A stretch of DNA of 64,000 nt from Pseudomonas paralcaligenes (GCF_019655855.1 NZ_BPFX01000001.1:62001-126000); one strand, 5' to 3'; shown: positions 48,291 through 57,442, counted from the stretch's first letter. Numbers and translations are program-made. Notes: generated by a model from the letters alone, not told the origin.

Positions 48291-49015
48291 TGAAACTCGA
48301 CGACATCAAGAAGCTCCACCAGAAGAAGTACCGGGCCGAGTTCGGGCATTTTCTGGTGGAGGGCGAGCATCTGTTGCTGGAGTTGCAGAAAGCGGCCCTG
48401 AAGAATCCGCTGCTGCAGTGCAGCCAGCTGTATGTGACCGCCGCCTACGAGCACTGGCAGAGCCCGTTCAAGACCCACGTGATCAGCGACCGGCAGATGG
48501 CGCAGATCGCCGACACCCGGACCCCGCAGGGCATCATCGCCCTGGTGCCGATGCCGGCGACGGCCGAACCGGCTCCCGCAGCCAACGAGCGCGCCATCTA
48601 CCTGCACGAAATCCAGGATCCGGGCAATCTCGGCACCATCCTGCGCACCCTGGCCTGGTTCGGCAATTTCCGCTGCCTGCTCAGCCCCGGCAGCGTCGAT
48701 CCGTATAACCCCAAGGTCGTGCGTTCCAGCATGGGCGCCATCTTCCACGCGCCCATGGAGCTGGATGTGGAGCTGGACACCCTGCGTACGCGCTTCGAGC
48801 GCATCGCCTGCCTGGACATGAATGGCGACAGCCTGCAGTCCCCCAGCTTCAGGACGTCCGACTGCTATCTGTTCGGCAACGAAGCGCGCGGTGTGCCCCG
48901 CGAGCAGCTGGCCGCCCTGGGTGCCCGGCCCTTCACCATCCCGGGGTGTGGCGCCATCGAATCGCTGAACCTGGCCGCGACGGTCAACATGTGCGCCTAC
49001 GAATTGAACAGATAG
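48290..49015 (+). CDS. TrmH/SpoU-family RNA 2'-O-methyltransferase
   Basis: 241 residues. N-terminal substrate-binding part (KKYRAEFGHFLVEGEHLLLE) and the knotted SPOUT domain with motif 1 EIQDPGNLGTILRTLAWFG, motif 2 LFGNEARGVP and motif 3 CGAIESLNLAATVNMCAYEL. Methylates an rRNA or tRNA ribose; target not known from sequence. Coupled to the flavoprotein gene before it. Confidence 0.92.
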   Translation: MKLDDIKKLHQKKYRAEFGHFLVEGEHLLLELQKAALKNPLLQCSQLYVTAAYEHWQSPFKTHVISDRQMAQIADTRTPQGIIALVPMPATAEPAPAANERAIYLHEIQDPGNLGTILRTLAWFGNFRCLLSPGSVDPYNPKVVRSSMGAIFHAPMELDVELDTLRTRFERIACLDMNGDSLQSPSFRTSDCYLFGNEARGVPREQLAALGARPFTIPGCGAIESLNLAATVNMCAYELNR

Positions 49016-49550
49016 CGGATCGACCGGGACATGCGCCCCAATGGCTTCTGCTCCAGCGGGTTGGCACAAACTGTCTGGACCACGGCGCGCCCATCAATGG
49101 GCCAAGGGCGCGCTGGCGCAGCGGCGATGCCACATCGACCCACTGCCGCCACAACAGTGGACGGTCCCTGACTGACGCAAGGTGAGTCGGGCCGACGCCA
49201 ATCCGTATTCACGAATTGTGCTGAAAAGGATGGCGCTTTCCTGGAAATGACCTACACCTGATAGCAAGGAAGAACGGTAGCGATCGACAGGAGTCGACAT
49301 GCAGCATCCCTCGCGTCCCCCCGCACACCCTCCACTCTCTCCCTTTCCCTCATCCCGGGCAGATCGCCGGGGCTTGAGCGCATTGGTTCGTCCGGCGCTG
49401 CCGAGGAGGTAAACCACCCGCTACCCAGTTCACCCGTGAAGCCGGTCTCGGCCAGAACCGAGCCCCCAGAAAAATAAAAAGGAGACCCTGCGTCCACGGG
49501 CACGTGCCCGAACGATGCCAGGCGTTCGCCCTATCAAGGAGATGATCGAC
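49016..49550. other. 535-base interval without a recognisable gene
   Basis: No open frame with homology that I recognise on either strand, and no tRNA or clear terminator after the methyltransferase. A purine-rich stretch just before the next gene includes AAATAAAAAGGAGA (49472-49485) and a possible ribosome site AAGGAG at 49536-49541. The length suggests a long leader, a small RNA or a decayed gene; none can be shown here. Confidence 0.5.
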
Positions 49551-50897
49551 ATGAAGCACCATGGAAAGCCTGCTGCACTGGCCGTGACGGCCACCCTGTT
49601 CAGCGTCGCGGTCCAGGCCGGAACCTACCCCGACTATGGCTACGCGCCGCCGGACGACTACAAGGGCCCCTCCTTCGTCCTCAGCCAGGACTACCCCACC
49701 ACCCCACCCAAGGACACGCTGCCCGAGTTCTTCAAGCAGCTGCCGGAAAAGCCTGACAACAACTTCGAAACCTGGCGCGCCTACATGGACGCCGTGAAGG
49801 ACTATTGCCTGGAAGGCAACGTCGAGGCCGACTGGTACGTGCAGAACAACAAGGTGCGGCCGTGGTACCACATGCCCTGGCAGCACTACGGCCCGCTGGG
49901 GCGCGAAGGCATCCACGGGCTGACCAAGGAAGCGCAGATCCAGGTCAAGCAGCTGGCGGCCGAACAGACCGAAACCGGCCAGACCTATGCGGTGGGCATC
50001 TACAACGACATCGGCGCCTACACCATCGGCCAGGTCTGGAAGGACCCGCAGAACCCCGACCCGAGCTACACCTCCAAGCCCAACAGCTTCGCCAACGGCA
50101 CCGTGGTGTGCAAGGCGCTGTTCGCCGACATCGACCGCAGCACAGTGCCATTCCTGGCCAACCCGGTGCTGTGGCAGGGCTACATCACCGAGACCTTCGC
50201 GTCCGCCAACCGCGAGGTGAAGGAAGTCGCCCTGATCCAGATGGACATCGCCGTGCGCGACACCCGCATCAGCGAGACCGGCTGGATCTTCGGCACCTTC
50301 CAGTACAACGGCGCCAAGACCGGCAAGGCCGGCTGGGACAACCTGGTGCCGGTGGGGATCATGTGGGGTAACGATCCGGAGGTCACCAGCAACGAATTCA
50401 CCAACCCGGAGCCGACGGTCACCAAGATCAACACCGCGTTGCAACAGACCGCCATCAATGCCAACACCCAGGAACTGCCGCCGACCCACCTGGGCTGGAA
50501 CGGTCGCCTCAACGGCCCGGTGGACAACCCCAACAGTTCCTGCCTGAGCTGCCACATGACCGCCGAAGCGCCGCAGACCGCGATCATGAATCCGCTGTTC
50601 CAGGCGGACCCGCCGGCGGTGGGCTCGCCTGAATGGATGAAGTGGTTCCAGAACATCCCGGCAGGCCATGCGTTCACCCCGGGTACCCGGAGCACGGACT
50701 ACAGCCTCCAGATGTCGGGCGGGCTGGTGAACTTCTATCAGTGGAAATGCGACATGAGCGGCATCTACGCGGACGGCGTGAACGCCTGCCGGAAAGCCGC
50801 CGGCATGAAGCTGAAGATGGCGCTGCCCGGCAATGCGGAGCCGCAGGAAATACAGCGCGTGATCCGCGACCCGAGCCTCGAACAGCTGCTGGAGTGA
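49551..50897 (+). CDS. Exported monoheme c-type protein, function unknown
   Basis: 448 residues. Signal peptide (cut likely after FSVAVQA, residue 22-23), no further membrane segment. One heme c site, CLSCHM at residues 331-336, inside SSCLSCHMTAEAPQT. Before it are long Trp/Tyr/Asn-rich stretches (WYHMPWQHYGPLGREGIHG, DNLVPVGIMWGNDPE) with no domain I recognise. A Cys pair near the end (YQWKCDM, VNACRK) may be a disulfide. The heme being near the C-terminus of a large exported domain suggests a redox enzyme or electron donor in the periplasm. Followed after 48 bases by a convergent sensor kinase gene. Start preceded by AAGGAG. Confidence 0.8.
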   Translation: MKHHGKPAALAVTATLFSVAVQAGTYPDYGYAPPDDYKGPSFVLSQDYPTTPPKDTLPEFFKQLPEKPDNNFETWRAYMDAVKDYCLEGNVEADWYVQNNKVRPWYHMPWQHYGPLGREGIHGLTKEAQIQVKQLAAEQTETGQTYAVGIYNDIGAYTIGQVWKDPQNPDPSYTSKPNSFANGTVVCKALFADIDRSTVPFLANPVLWQGYITETFASANREVKEVALIQMDIAVRDTRISETGWIFGTFQYNGAKTGKAGWDNLVPVGIMWGNDPEVTSNEFTNPEPTVTKINTALQQTAINANTQELPPTHLGWNGRLNGPVDNPNSSCLSCHMTAEAPQTAIMNPLFQADPPAVGSPEWMKWFQNIPAGHAFTPGTRSTDYSLQMSGGLVNFYQWKCDMSGIYADGVNACRKAAGMKLKMALPGNAEPQEIQRVIRDPSLEQLLE

Positions 50898-50945
50898 CCT
50901 GTGACAACCTCCGGGCACCCGTTGCCCGGAGGTTGGTTCATGCCA

Positions 50946-52298
50946 TCAAGCGCGAGGCAGCTCGATACGCAAGGTGCTTGGCCGCTCATCGACGAACGCG
51001 ACGGTCCCGTTCGCGTTTTCCACGATACGGCGGACGATGGCCAGCCCCAGCCCGGTCCCACCGCTGCTCTGCCGACCTTTGCGGAAACGCTGGAACATCG
51101 CCTCCTGATCCTCCTTCGGCACGCCCCGGCCCTGGTCGCCCACTTCCAGAATCACCGAGTCCTTCTCCTGCCATAGCGTCAGCCGCACATCGCCTGCGCC
51201 GTGGACCAGTGCGTTCTCCAGCAGGTTCGTCAGTGCGTCGCGCAACTCGTCGGTGTTGCCGCGACAGAGCAGACCATCCTCGATCTCAACTTCGATGGTG
51301 CGTTGCTGCGCCTCGAACAGGGGCAGCAGTGCCGCGACGGCTTCCCGGGCCATGCGTGAAACCTTGGCCACGCGCGGGGCGCCGCCCTGCTCCGCCGAGG
51401 CGCCATCCTGGCGCGCCAGTTCGAGCAACTGGGTGACCAGGCGACGCATCTGGCGCATTTCCTGTTCGAGAGCCGGCCAGTCGGGATTCTGGCTATCCCT
51501 GGCATCCTGCAGGCGCAGGTCGAGCACGGTCAGCGGCGTGCGCAGCTCATGGGCCGCATCGGCGACGAAACGTCGTTCGGCGGCATAGGCGGCCGCCAGT
51601 CGGTCCAGCGCGGAGTTGGCCGCCTCCGCCAGCGGGTGGATCTCGCCAGGCAGGTCGGCCAGCGGGATGCGGCGGGCGGGATGGCGCGGCCCGATGCCTT
51701 TTGCCAGCTGTGCCGCACGGCGCACCGGACGCAGCGTCCAGTGCAGCAACCAGAGGATCAGCGATACCGAAACCAGCCCCAGCGGCAGCATGATCACCAG
51801 GCTCTGGCGCAGCCGATCGAGCAGCAGGTCGTCGATCGTCGAGCGCTCCTGGGCGTCATTGCGGGTGACCATCAGGATCGTGCCGTCGGCGAGGCGCACC
51901 GGCACATTGATCACCTCTCCCCCGAAGGGACTCCAGCGCCACCAGCTGCTCTCACGCTCGAGCATGACGGTGCGCAAGCGCCGGGGCCTGTCCAGGTTCT
52001 CGGAAAACCACAGCACCTTGCCGTCCGCCGAATAGAGTGTGTAGCCCAGCTCTCCCCCGGCGTAGTTGCGCGGCAGGCGCTGCATATCTTCCGCGCCCCG
52101 CACGTCCTCGCTGACCGCCCTCGCCTGGATGGCCAATACGGCCCGGCGCAACTCGTCACGGGTGCCATAGAGATGCACAGCCAGGTTGGCGAAGCCCAGG
52201 ACGAACACCAGCAGCAGCGCGACCAGCATGCGCCCGCGCAGGCTGCGCCGTACCGAGCGACCGCTTCCCGTCAGCTTGTCGTCAGCAAGCGGTGGCAT
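50946..52298 (-). CDS. Sensor histidine kinase
   Basis: 450 residues. TM1 (about 24-43), periplasmic sensor (44-165), TM2 (166-186), HAMP (about 187-240), phospho-His at 250 (ADAAHELRTPL), N box NLLENALVHGAG, G boxes DQGRGVP and GTGLGLAIVRRI. Its likely partner is the OmpR-type regulator at 54360-55040, on the same strand, but a TonB receptor gene in the opposite direction lies between them. Start ATG at 52298; a TTG at 52313 is possible. A Fur-box-like site is 17 bases upstream. Confidence 0.9.
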   Translation of the reverse strand: MPPLADDKLTGSGRSVRRSLRGRMLVALLLVFVLGFANLAVHLYGTRDELRRAVLAIQARAVSEDVRGAEDMQRLPRNYAGGELGYTLYSADGKVLWFSENLDRPRRLRTVMLERESSWWRWSPFGGEVINVPVRLADGTILMVTRNDAQERSTIDDLLLDRLRQSLVIMLPLGLVSVSLILWLLHWTLRPVRRAAQLAKGIGPRHPARRIPLADLPGEIHPLAEAANSALDRLAAAYAAERRFVADAAHELRTPLTVLDLRLQDARDSQNPDWPALEQEMRQMRRLVTQLLELARQDGASAEQGGAPRVAKVSRMAREAVAALLPLFEAQQRTIEVEIEDGLLCRGNTDELRDALTNLLENALVHGAGDVRLTLWQEKDSVILEVGDQGRGVPKEDQEAMFQRFRKGRQSSGGTGLGLAIVRRIVENANGTVAFVDERPSTLRIELPRA

Positions 52299-52314
52299 AG
52301 TCGCCGCCCACAAA

Positions 52315-52333
52315 AATGAGATTACTTATCATT
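52315..52333. promoter_or_regulatory. Fur box between kinase and receptor genes
   Basis: AATGAGATTACTTATCATT matches 15 of 18 fixed positions of the 19-base palindrome AATGAGAATNATTCTCATT. It lies 17 bases before the kinase ATG and 32 before the receptor ATG, so Fur could close both divergent promoters. Confidence 0.75.
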
Positions 52334-52364
52334 TGTATTATTTTCATGGGGGAGTCTGCTACTC

Positions 52365-54353
52365 ATGCATCACGTCAATCGCTCACACCGTTTCCGCCCA
52401 CTGGCCCTGGCTCTGGCGACCGCCGCTCTGCCGACGCTCACCCTGGCCGAAGACGCCGCCGAAGGGCTCAGCCTCAACGACATCGTGGTCACCGCATCGG
52501 GCTACGAGCAGCAGTTGATCGAGGCGCCGGCGTCGATCACCGTGATCGGCAAGGAACAACTGGAGGGCAAATACTACCGTGACGTGACCGACGCCCTGCA
52601 AGACATTCCCGGGGTCTCCATCGAAGGCGGCGCCGGCGGCAAGCTGGAAAGCACCTCGATCAACATCCGCGGTCTCGGCGAGCAGTACACCCTGTTCATG
52701 GTCAACGGCAAACCGCTGGGGGCTTCCGGCGAGGCCTACTACAACGGCTTCGGCAGCGCGACCCAGTTCGGCTGGCTGCCGCCGATGTCCGCCATCGAAC
52801 GCATCGAGGTGATCCGCGGACCGATGTCCTCACTCTACGGCTCCAGCGCGCTGGCCGGGGTCATCAACATCATCACCAAGAAGGCCACCGCCCGCGAATG
52901 GTCCGGCACCGTCAGCTACGACAGGCTGCTGCACGAGGACGGCGACGCCGGCGGCGCCAACCAAGCGCGCTACTACCTGAGCGGCCCGCTGGTGCAGGAA
53001 CACCTGGCGCTGAGCGTGTACGGCTCGCGTCATCACCGGGACGAGGACGAGATCGTCGGCGGCTACCCGGAAAAGACCGCTGTCGACAACACGGCGCTGC
53101 TCGACATCGTGCTCAACGACATGCACAGCTTCCAGCTCGAGGCCGGCCGCAACGAAAGCGACAACGAGCGTACCGAGAAAAGCGGCGCGGCGGGCGACAT
53201 GGACAATGTCCGCACCCACTACGGCATCACCCATGACCTGAACTGGGGCGACAATATCCGCACCACCACCTTCGCCACCACGGCCAAGGAAGAGATCGAG
53301 AACGGCAGCTCCGAATCGACCTACTCCAACGACCTGATCAACAGCAAGACCGTCATCCCCCTGGAGCGCCACACGATCACCGTGGGGGGCGAGTACAAGT
53401 GGGAAACCATCGAGCACGACCAGGGCCGTTTCTATGGCGCGGACATGGAGCTGGAGCGCTGGCAGCGCGCCCTGTTCATCGAGGACGAGTACTACCTCAC
53501 CGATGCCTTCTCGCTGACCGCCGGCCTGCGCTACGACGAGAACGAGCACTACGGCGAGGAAATCATTCCGCGCCTGTACGGCGTCTATCGCTTCAGCGAC
53601 GAGTGGGTGCTCAAGGGCGGGGTCAGCGGCGGCTACAAGGCGCCCTCGCTCAAGCAGGCCGACAGCAGCATCGTCGAGAACGCGGGGCGTGGCCGCTCCT
53701 ATGACATGGGCAACAGCGATCTCAAGCCCGAGAGCAGCATCAACTACGAGCTGGGCCTGATGTGGGACGCCGTGAACGGCATCCGCTCCGGCGCGACGGT
53801 GTTCTTCACCGAGTTCGAAGACAAGATCGACAAGCGCCTGTACTGCACCAGCCCGGCCTCGGCGCCGACCTGCACGGTCAACGGCATCGCTCCCCGGCAG
53901 ACCATCAACCAGTACGTCAACCAGGACGCCGCCGAACTCAGTGGCGTGGAACTCTTCTTCAACATGCCGCTTGGCGAGAGGGTGGACCTGAAGACCAACT
54001 ACACCTTCTCCGACAGCGAGATCACCGAGTCGGAAGCCTCGCCGGACGACGTCGGCAAACCGTTCAACAACCTGCCCAAGCACATGTTCAACGTCGGCCT
54101 GGACTGGCGCGCGACGGACAACCTGAACCTGTGGACCAAGGCCCGCTACAAGAGCGAGACCGTCTCCGACGAGGACCTCGAGCAGCGCCCGGCCTACACC
54201 CTGGTAGACCTCGGCGGGCTGTACCGGGTGAACAAGCACCTGGATGTCTACGCCGGCCTGTACAACGTGTTCGACAAGGACATTTCCAACGAGGACTACG
54301 GCAAGACTCTGGACGGTCGGCGCCTCAACGTGGGCGTATCGCTCAGCTTCTGA
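52365..54353 (+). CDS. TonB-dependent receptor, CirA/FepA-like
   Basis: 662 residues. Outer membrane receptor for ferric catecholate-type siderophores by similarity. Signal peptide (cut after TLTLA, about residue 28), TonB box near LNDIVVTASGYEQ, plug domain (APASITVIGKEQL, SINIRGLGEQYTLFMVNG, IERIEVIRGPMSSLYGSSAL, GVINIITKK), and a barrel ending in ...GVSLSF with terminal Phe. The length and plug motifs are closest to E. coli CirA (663 residues). The ligand is not known. Flanked by the kinase and the regulator genes. Confidence 0.93.
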   Translation: MHHVNRSHRFRPLALALATAALPTLTLAEDAAEGLSLNDIVVTASGYEQQLIEAPASITVIGKEQLEGKYYRDVTDALQDIPGVSIEGGAGGKLESTSINIRGLGEQYTLFMVNGKPLGASGEAYYNGFGSATQFGWLPPMSAIERIEVIRGPMSSLYGSSALAGVINIITKKATAREWSGTVSYDRLLHEDGDAGGANQARYYLSGPLVQEHLALSVYGSRHHRDEDEIVGGYPEKTAVDNTALLDIVLNDMHSFQLEAGRNESDNERTEKSGAAGDMDNVRTHYGITHDLNWGDNIRTTTFATTAKEEIENGSSESTYSNDLINSKTVIPLERHTITVGGEYKWETIEHDQGRFYGADMELERWQRALFIEDEYYLTDAFSLTAGLRYDENEHYGEEIIPRLYGVYRFSDEWVLKGGVSGGYKAPSLKQADSSIVENAGRGRSYDMGNSDLKPESSINYELGLMWDAVNGIRSGATVFFTEFEDKIDKRLYCTSPASAPTCTVNGIAPRQTINQYVNQDAAELSGVELFFNMPLGERVDLKTNYTFSDSEITESEASPDDVGKPFNNLPKHMFNVGLDWRATDNLNLWTKARYKSETVSDEDLEQRPAYTLVDLGGLYRVNKHLDVYAGLYNVFDKDISNEDYGKTLDGRRLNVGVSLSF

Positions 54354-54359
54354 GGAGAG

Positions 54360-55040
54360 TCAGGTCGGGCTCGGCGCCAACCTGTAGCCGAGCCCGCGCA
54401 GGGTTTCGATGCCGCTGTCGGCGCCGGCTTCCGCCAGCTTGCGCCGCAGCCTCGACACCAGCGCCTCGATCGCGTTCGGCGTGACCGCTTCGCTGAGTGC
54501 GTACACGCGCTCCTCGAGCTGATCCTTGATCACCACCCGGGGCGCGCTGCGCAGGAGTTCTTCGAGCAGGGCCATCTCGCGCTTCGACAGCAGCAGCGGG
54601 CGCTGATCGACGTGGGCGTCGCGGCTTTCCTGGCAGAAGCTCAGGTTGCCCAGTTGCAGGCGGCGCTCGGCGCGCTGCCCGGGCCGGCGCAGCACCGCGC
54701 GCAGGCGGGCTTCTAGCTCCGCCATCTCGAAGGGCTTGAGCAGGTAGTCGTCCGCGCCGGCATCCAGGCCGGCGATACGCTGCTCCAGCGCATCGCAGGC
54801 CGTGAGGATGATGCAGGGCAGGTCGGCGTTGCGGGTGGATGAACGTGCGGAAAGCAGCGCCAGGCCATCCATGTCGGGCAGACCGAGATCGAGCAGCATC
54901 GCGTCGTAGCGGCTGAGCGCGAGCATCGCCAGCGCCTGCTTGCCGTGCTCCGCGACATCGACCACGAAACCGCTGCGCTGCAAGTGCTTCAGCAGCAGAT
55001 CCCGCAATGAAGGGTGGTCCTCGACGACAAGCAACTTCAT
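54360..55040 (-). CDS. OmpR-family response regulator
   Basis: 226 residues. Receiver with Asp51 (MLLDLGLPDMDG), Thr in IILTACDA and Lys in DYLLKPFE, then a winged-helix domain (about 125-222, LSKREMALLEELLRSAPRVV, IEALVSRLRRKL, GLGYRLAP). Only 6 bases separate its stop from the receptor stop (convergent). Probably works with the kinase at 50946-52298 and controls the receptor between them. ATG at 55040; GTG at 55058 is possible. Confidence 0.92.
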   Translation of the reverse strand: MKLLVVEDHPSLRDLLLKHLQRSGFVVDVAEHGKQALAMLALSRYDAMLLDLGLPDMDGLALLSARSSTRNADLPCIILTACDALEQRIAGLDAGADDYLLKPFEMAELEARLRAVLRRPGQRAERRLQLGNLSFCQESRDAHVDQRPLLLSKREMALLEELLRSAPRVVIKDQLEERVYALSEAVTPNAIEALVSRLRRKLAEAGADSGIETLRGLGYRLAPSPT

Positions 55041-55110
55041 GACATTTACCGCGCGCACGTCAGCCTTGGGTCAGCCAGGGCTGGGATAGTTGAACCTGAA
55101 CACCATATCA

Positions 55111-55129
55111 AATTACTACGATTAGCATT
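55111..55129. promoter_or_regulatory. Possible Fur box before the DUF3649 operon
   Basis: AATTACTACGATTAGCATT matches 12 of 18 fixed positions of the AATGAGAATNATTCTCATT palindrome, in the A+T-rich gap between the response regulator gene and the iron-uptake operon. Confidence 0.4.
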
Positions 55130-55194
55130 TCGAATAGATACCATGTGGATACCACGCTCCCTCTCATCGTCCCGGCGGCAACAGGCTTTCTGTC

Positions 55195-55515
55195 ATGCAG
55201 GTGTGCCCCATGCACCGGCCTGACGCCCTCCTTTCCCCACCTGCACGTCATCGGCTGGGCATCGCCGCGCGCGCCCTGCTCGCGATCGCCGGCGGCTACC
55301 TGTTCGCGGCGCTCGGCGCGGCAAGCCTTGCCCTAGCGCTACCACTACCTCGCCCGCAGGCGGTGCTGGCCGCCACCCAACTGTCGTTCGCGCTGTACTG
55401 CGCCCTGGTGATCTGGGCGTTCTCCGCCCCCAGCGCATTACGCGCCTGGCTGGTGGCCGGCGCGCTTTGCGCGATACCGGCGCTGCATCTGCTGCTACGA
55501 GGAGCGACGCCATGA
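55195..55515 (+). CDS. DUF3649 membrane protein (iron uptake accessory)
   Basis: 106 residues with three hydrophobic segments (about 23-48, 58-76, 82-98). DUF3649 proteins occur beside TonB receptors with PepSY and DUF3325 genes; biochemical role unknown. Two ATGs are possible (55195, 55210); neither has a strong ribosome site. The stop overlaps the next ATG (ATGA). Confidence 0.8.
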   Translation: MQVCPMHRPDALLSPPARHRLGIAARALLAIAGGYLFAALGAASLALALPLPRPQAVLAATQLSFALYCALVIWAFSAPSALRAWLVAGALCAIPALHLLLRGATP

Positions 55516-57119
55516 AGCCCATGGGCTTTCGCCAGGCCAATGCCTGGCTGCATACCTGGACCGGCCTGCTCCTGGCCTGGCTGCTCTACGCCGTGTTCCT
55601 CACCGGCACCCTGAGTTTCTTCCAGGAGGAAATCAGCTTCTGGATGAAGCCCGAGCAGCATGCGTCCAGGCCGGACGACACGAGCGCCCGCCATGCCCTG
55701 GATACGCTCGCGCGGGTAGCACCCGATGCCGCGCAGTGGAACGTGACCCTGCCCGGCGAGCGCAACGCCGCGATGCAGGTACAGTGGTTCGAGCAGGGCG
55801 AACGCATCGGCAAGGGCGGCGGCACGCGGCTGGTCCTGGATGCGGCGACCGGAGAGCCGCTGCAGGTGCGCGAGACCCGCGGCGGGAGCTTCCTCTACCG
55901 CTTCCACTTCGAGCTTTACGGCCTGCCCCGCGAACTCGCCCGCTGGATCGTCGGCGTGGCCACCATGTTCATGCTGGTCGCCATCGTCAGCGGCGTGATC
56001 ACGCACAAGAAGATCTTCAAGGACTTCTTCACCTTCCGCCCGCGCAAGGGACAACGCTCCTGGCTGGATGCGCACAACGCCACGGCGGTCCTGGCACTGC
56101 CCTTCCACTTCATGATCACCTACAGCGGCCTGCTGCTGTTGATGTTCATGCTCATGCCGTGGGGAGTGGAAAGTGCCTACCGTGGCGACCGCCAGGCGTT
56201 CTTCAACGAGGCCGGGGGCCGTGGCGGAGAACGCGGCGGGGCGAACGAGCGTAGCCGCGCTCCCGCCGAGGCCGCGCCGATGGCAGACATCGCCGCCCTT
56301 CTTGCCCGGGCGGAACGCGACTGGCACCGAGGGGCCGCCAGCATCCAGGTGACCGCCCCCGGCACCAGCCGCGCAGTGGTCGAGATTCGCCAGCGCGGCG
56401 GCGACAGCCTGCTCGAACGCGGCAACGGCGAACGGGTGCGCTTCAATGGCGTGACCGGCGAGCCGTTGCCGAGCCCTCCACCAGCCACGATCAACGCCGC
56501 CAGCGCCACGTACAACGTGTTCACCGGCCTGCACCTGATCCGCTTTGCCGGCCCACCGCTGCGCTGGTTCTTCTTCCTCAGCGGCCTGCTCGGCACAGCG
56601 ATGATCGCTACCGGCCTGGTGCTCTGGGTGGTCAAGCGCCTGCCGGAACGACGCAAGCTCGGGCATACCCCGAAGGGCCATCGCCTGGTGGAGGTGCTCA
56701 ATATCGGCACCGTGGCGGGCCTGCCCCTGGCCATCGCAGCCTACTTCTGGGCCAATCGCCTGCTGCCGGCGGGGCTGGAGCAACGCGCCGACTGGGAAAT
56801 ACGCACGTTCTTCCTGGCTTGGGCGCTGAGCCTGCTGCACCCGCTGTTGCGTACCCACAAGCGCGCCTGGATCGAGCAACTGCTGTTCGCCGCCATCCTG
56901 TTCGCCGGCCTCCCCCTGTTCGGCCTGACCTTGCCACACAGCGGCCTGCTGGCAACCGTGGCCGACGGCCACTGGCTGGTGGCCGGGATGGATCTGACCC
57001 TGCTGACCGTGGCAGCACTGCTGGCCTACGCCGCCGTGGGTGTCGCGCGGCACCAGCCCATCCAGGGCAGGCAACGCCAGCCTCGGCCGGCTCGGTCGGG
57101 CCAGGAGATCGCGACATGA
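55512..57119 (+). CDS. PepSY-associated membrane protein (iron uptake)
   Basis: 535 residues. PepSY-TM family: TM1 with RQANAWLHTWTGLLLAWLLYA (about 6-32), a periplasmic PepSY region (about 35-145), TM2 near GVATMFMLVAIVSGVITHKK, TM3 (LPFHFMITYSGLLLLMFMLM), a second PepSY-like domain (about 250-330), and four further C-terminal segments. Related proteins (FegB/PiuB type) help iron release from siderophores, perhaps by inner membrane reduction with heme; His residues in HTW, HKK, HNA and HF would be ligands. Coupled by ATGA at both ends. Confidence 0.9.
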   Translation: MKPMGFRQANAWLHTWTGLLLAWLLYAVFLTGTLSFFQEEISFWMKPEQHASRPDDTSARHALDTLARVAPDAAQWNVTLPGERNAAMQVQWFEQGERIGKGGGTRLVLDAATGEPLQVRETRGGSFLYRFHFELYGLPRELARWIVGVATMFMLVAIVSGVITHKKIFKDFFTFRPRKGQRSWLDAHNATAVLALPFHFMITYSGLLLLMFMLMPWGVESAYRGDRQAFFNEAGGRGGERGGANERSRAPAEAAPMADIAALLARAERDWHRGAASIQVTAPGTSRAVVEIRQRGGDSLLERGNGERVRFNGVTGEPLPSPPPATINAASATYNVFTGLHLIRFAGPPLRWFFFLSGLLGTAMIATGLVLWVVKRLPERRKLGHTPKGHRLVEVLNIGTVAGLPLAIAAYFWANRLLPAGLEQRADWEIRTFFLAWALSLLHPLLRTHKRAWIEQLLFAAILFAGLPLFGLTLPHSGLLATVADGHWLVAGMDLTLLTVAALLAYAAVGVARHQPIQGRQRQPRPARSGQEIAT

Positions 57120-57442
57120 TCGAACTCTGCCTGGCCCTCTGCTTCAGTGGCTTCGGGGCACTCTGCCTAGCCATCGATCGCCACTACGAACAGGTTCTGA
57201 GCAACAAGACGACGACAGCCAGGCGCATGTTGCTGCGCCTGCTCGGCTGGTCGTTGCTGGCCTGCGCCGTCGCCCCCGCCGCCACTCGCCTCGGCCCCAC
57301 GATCGGCCTGGCACTCTGGGCATCGGCCCTCACTCTGGCGGCCGCCGCCCAGATGCTGCTGCTCAGCTATCGGCCTCGCCTCATCGTCCCCCTGAGCATC
57401 GCCGCGCCACCGCTGGCGCTGTCGCTTTTCCTGCTCGGATAG
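57116..57442 (+). CDS. DUF3325 membrane protein
   Basis: 108 residues, four hydrophobic segments; begins MIELCLALCFSGFGALCLA, with DRHYEQV between the first and second. Last gene of the three-gene, ATGA-linked DUF3649-PepSY-DUF3325 operon. Function unknown; context points to iron acquisition. Confidence 0.82.
   Translation: MIELCLALCFSGFGALCLAIDRHYEQVLSNKTTTARRMLLRLLGWSLLACAVAPAATRLGPTIGLALWASALTLAAAAQMLLLSYRPRLIVPLSIAAPPLALSLFLLG

Noticed and set aside
49252..49503. An 83-codon minus-strand frame in the 49.0-49.5 kb gap
   Set aside because: No homology recognised, no ribosome site, and it overlaps the probable leader of the monoheme protein gene.
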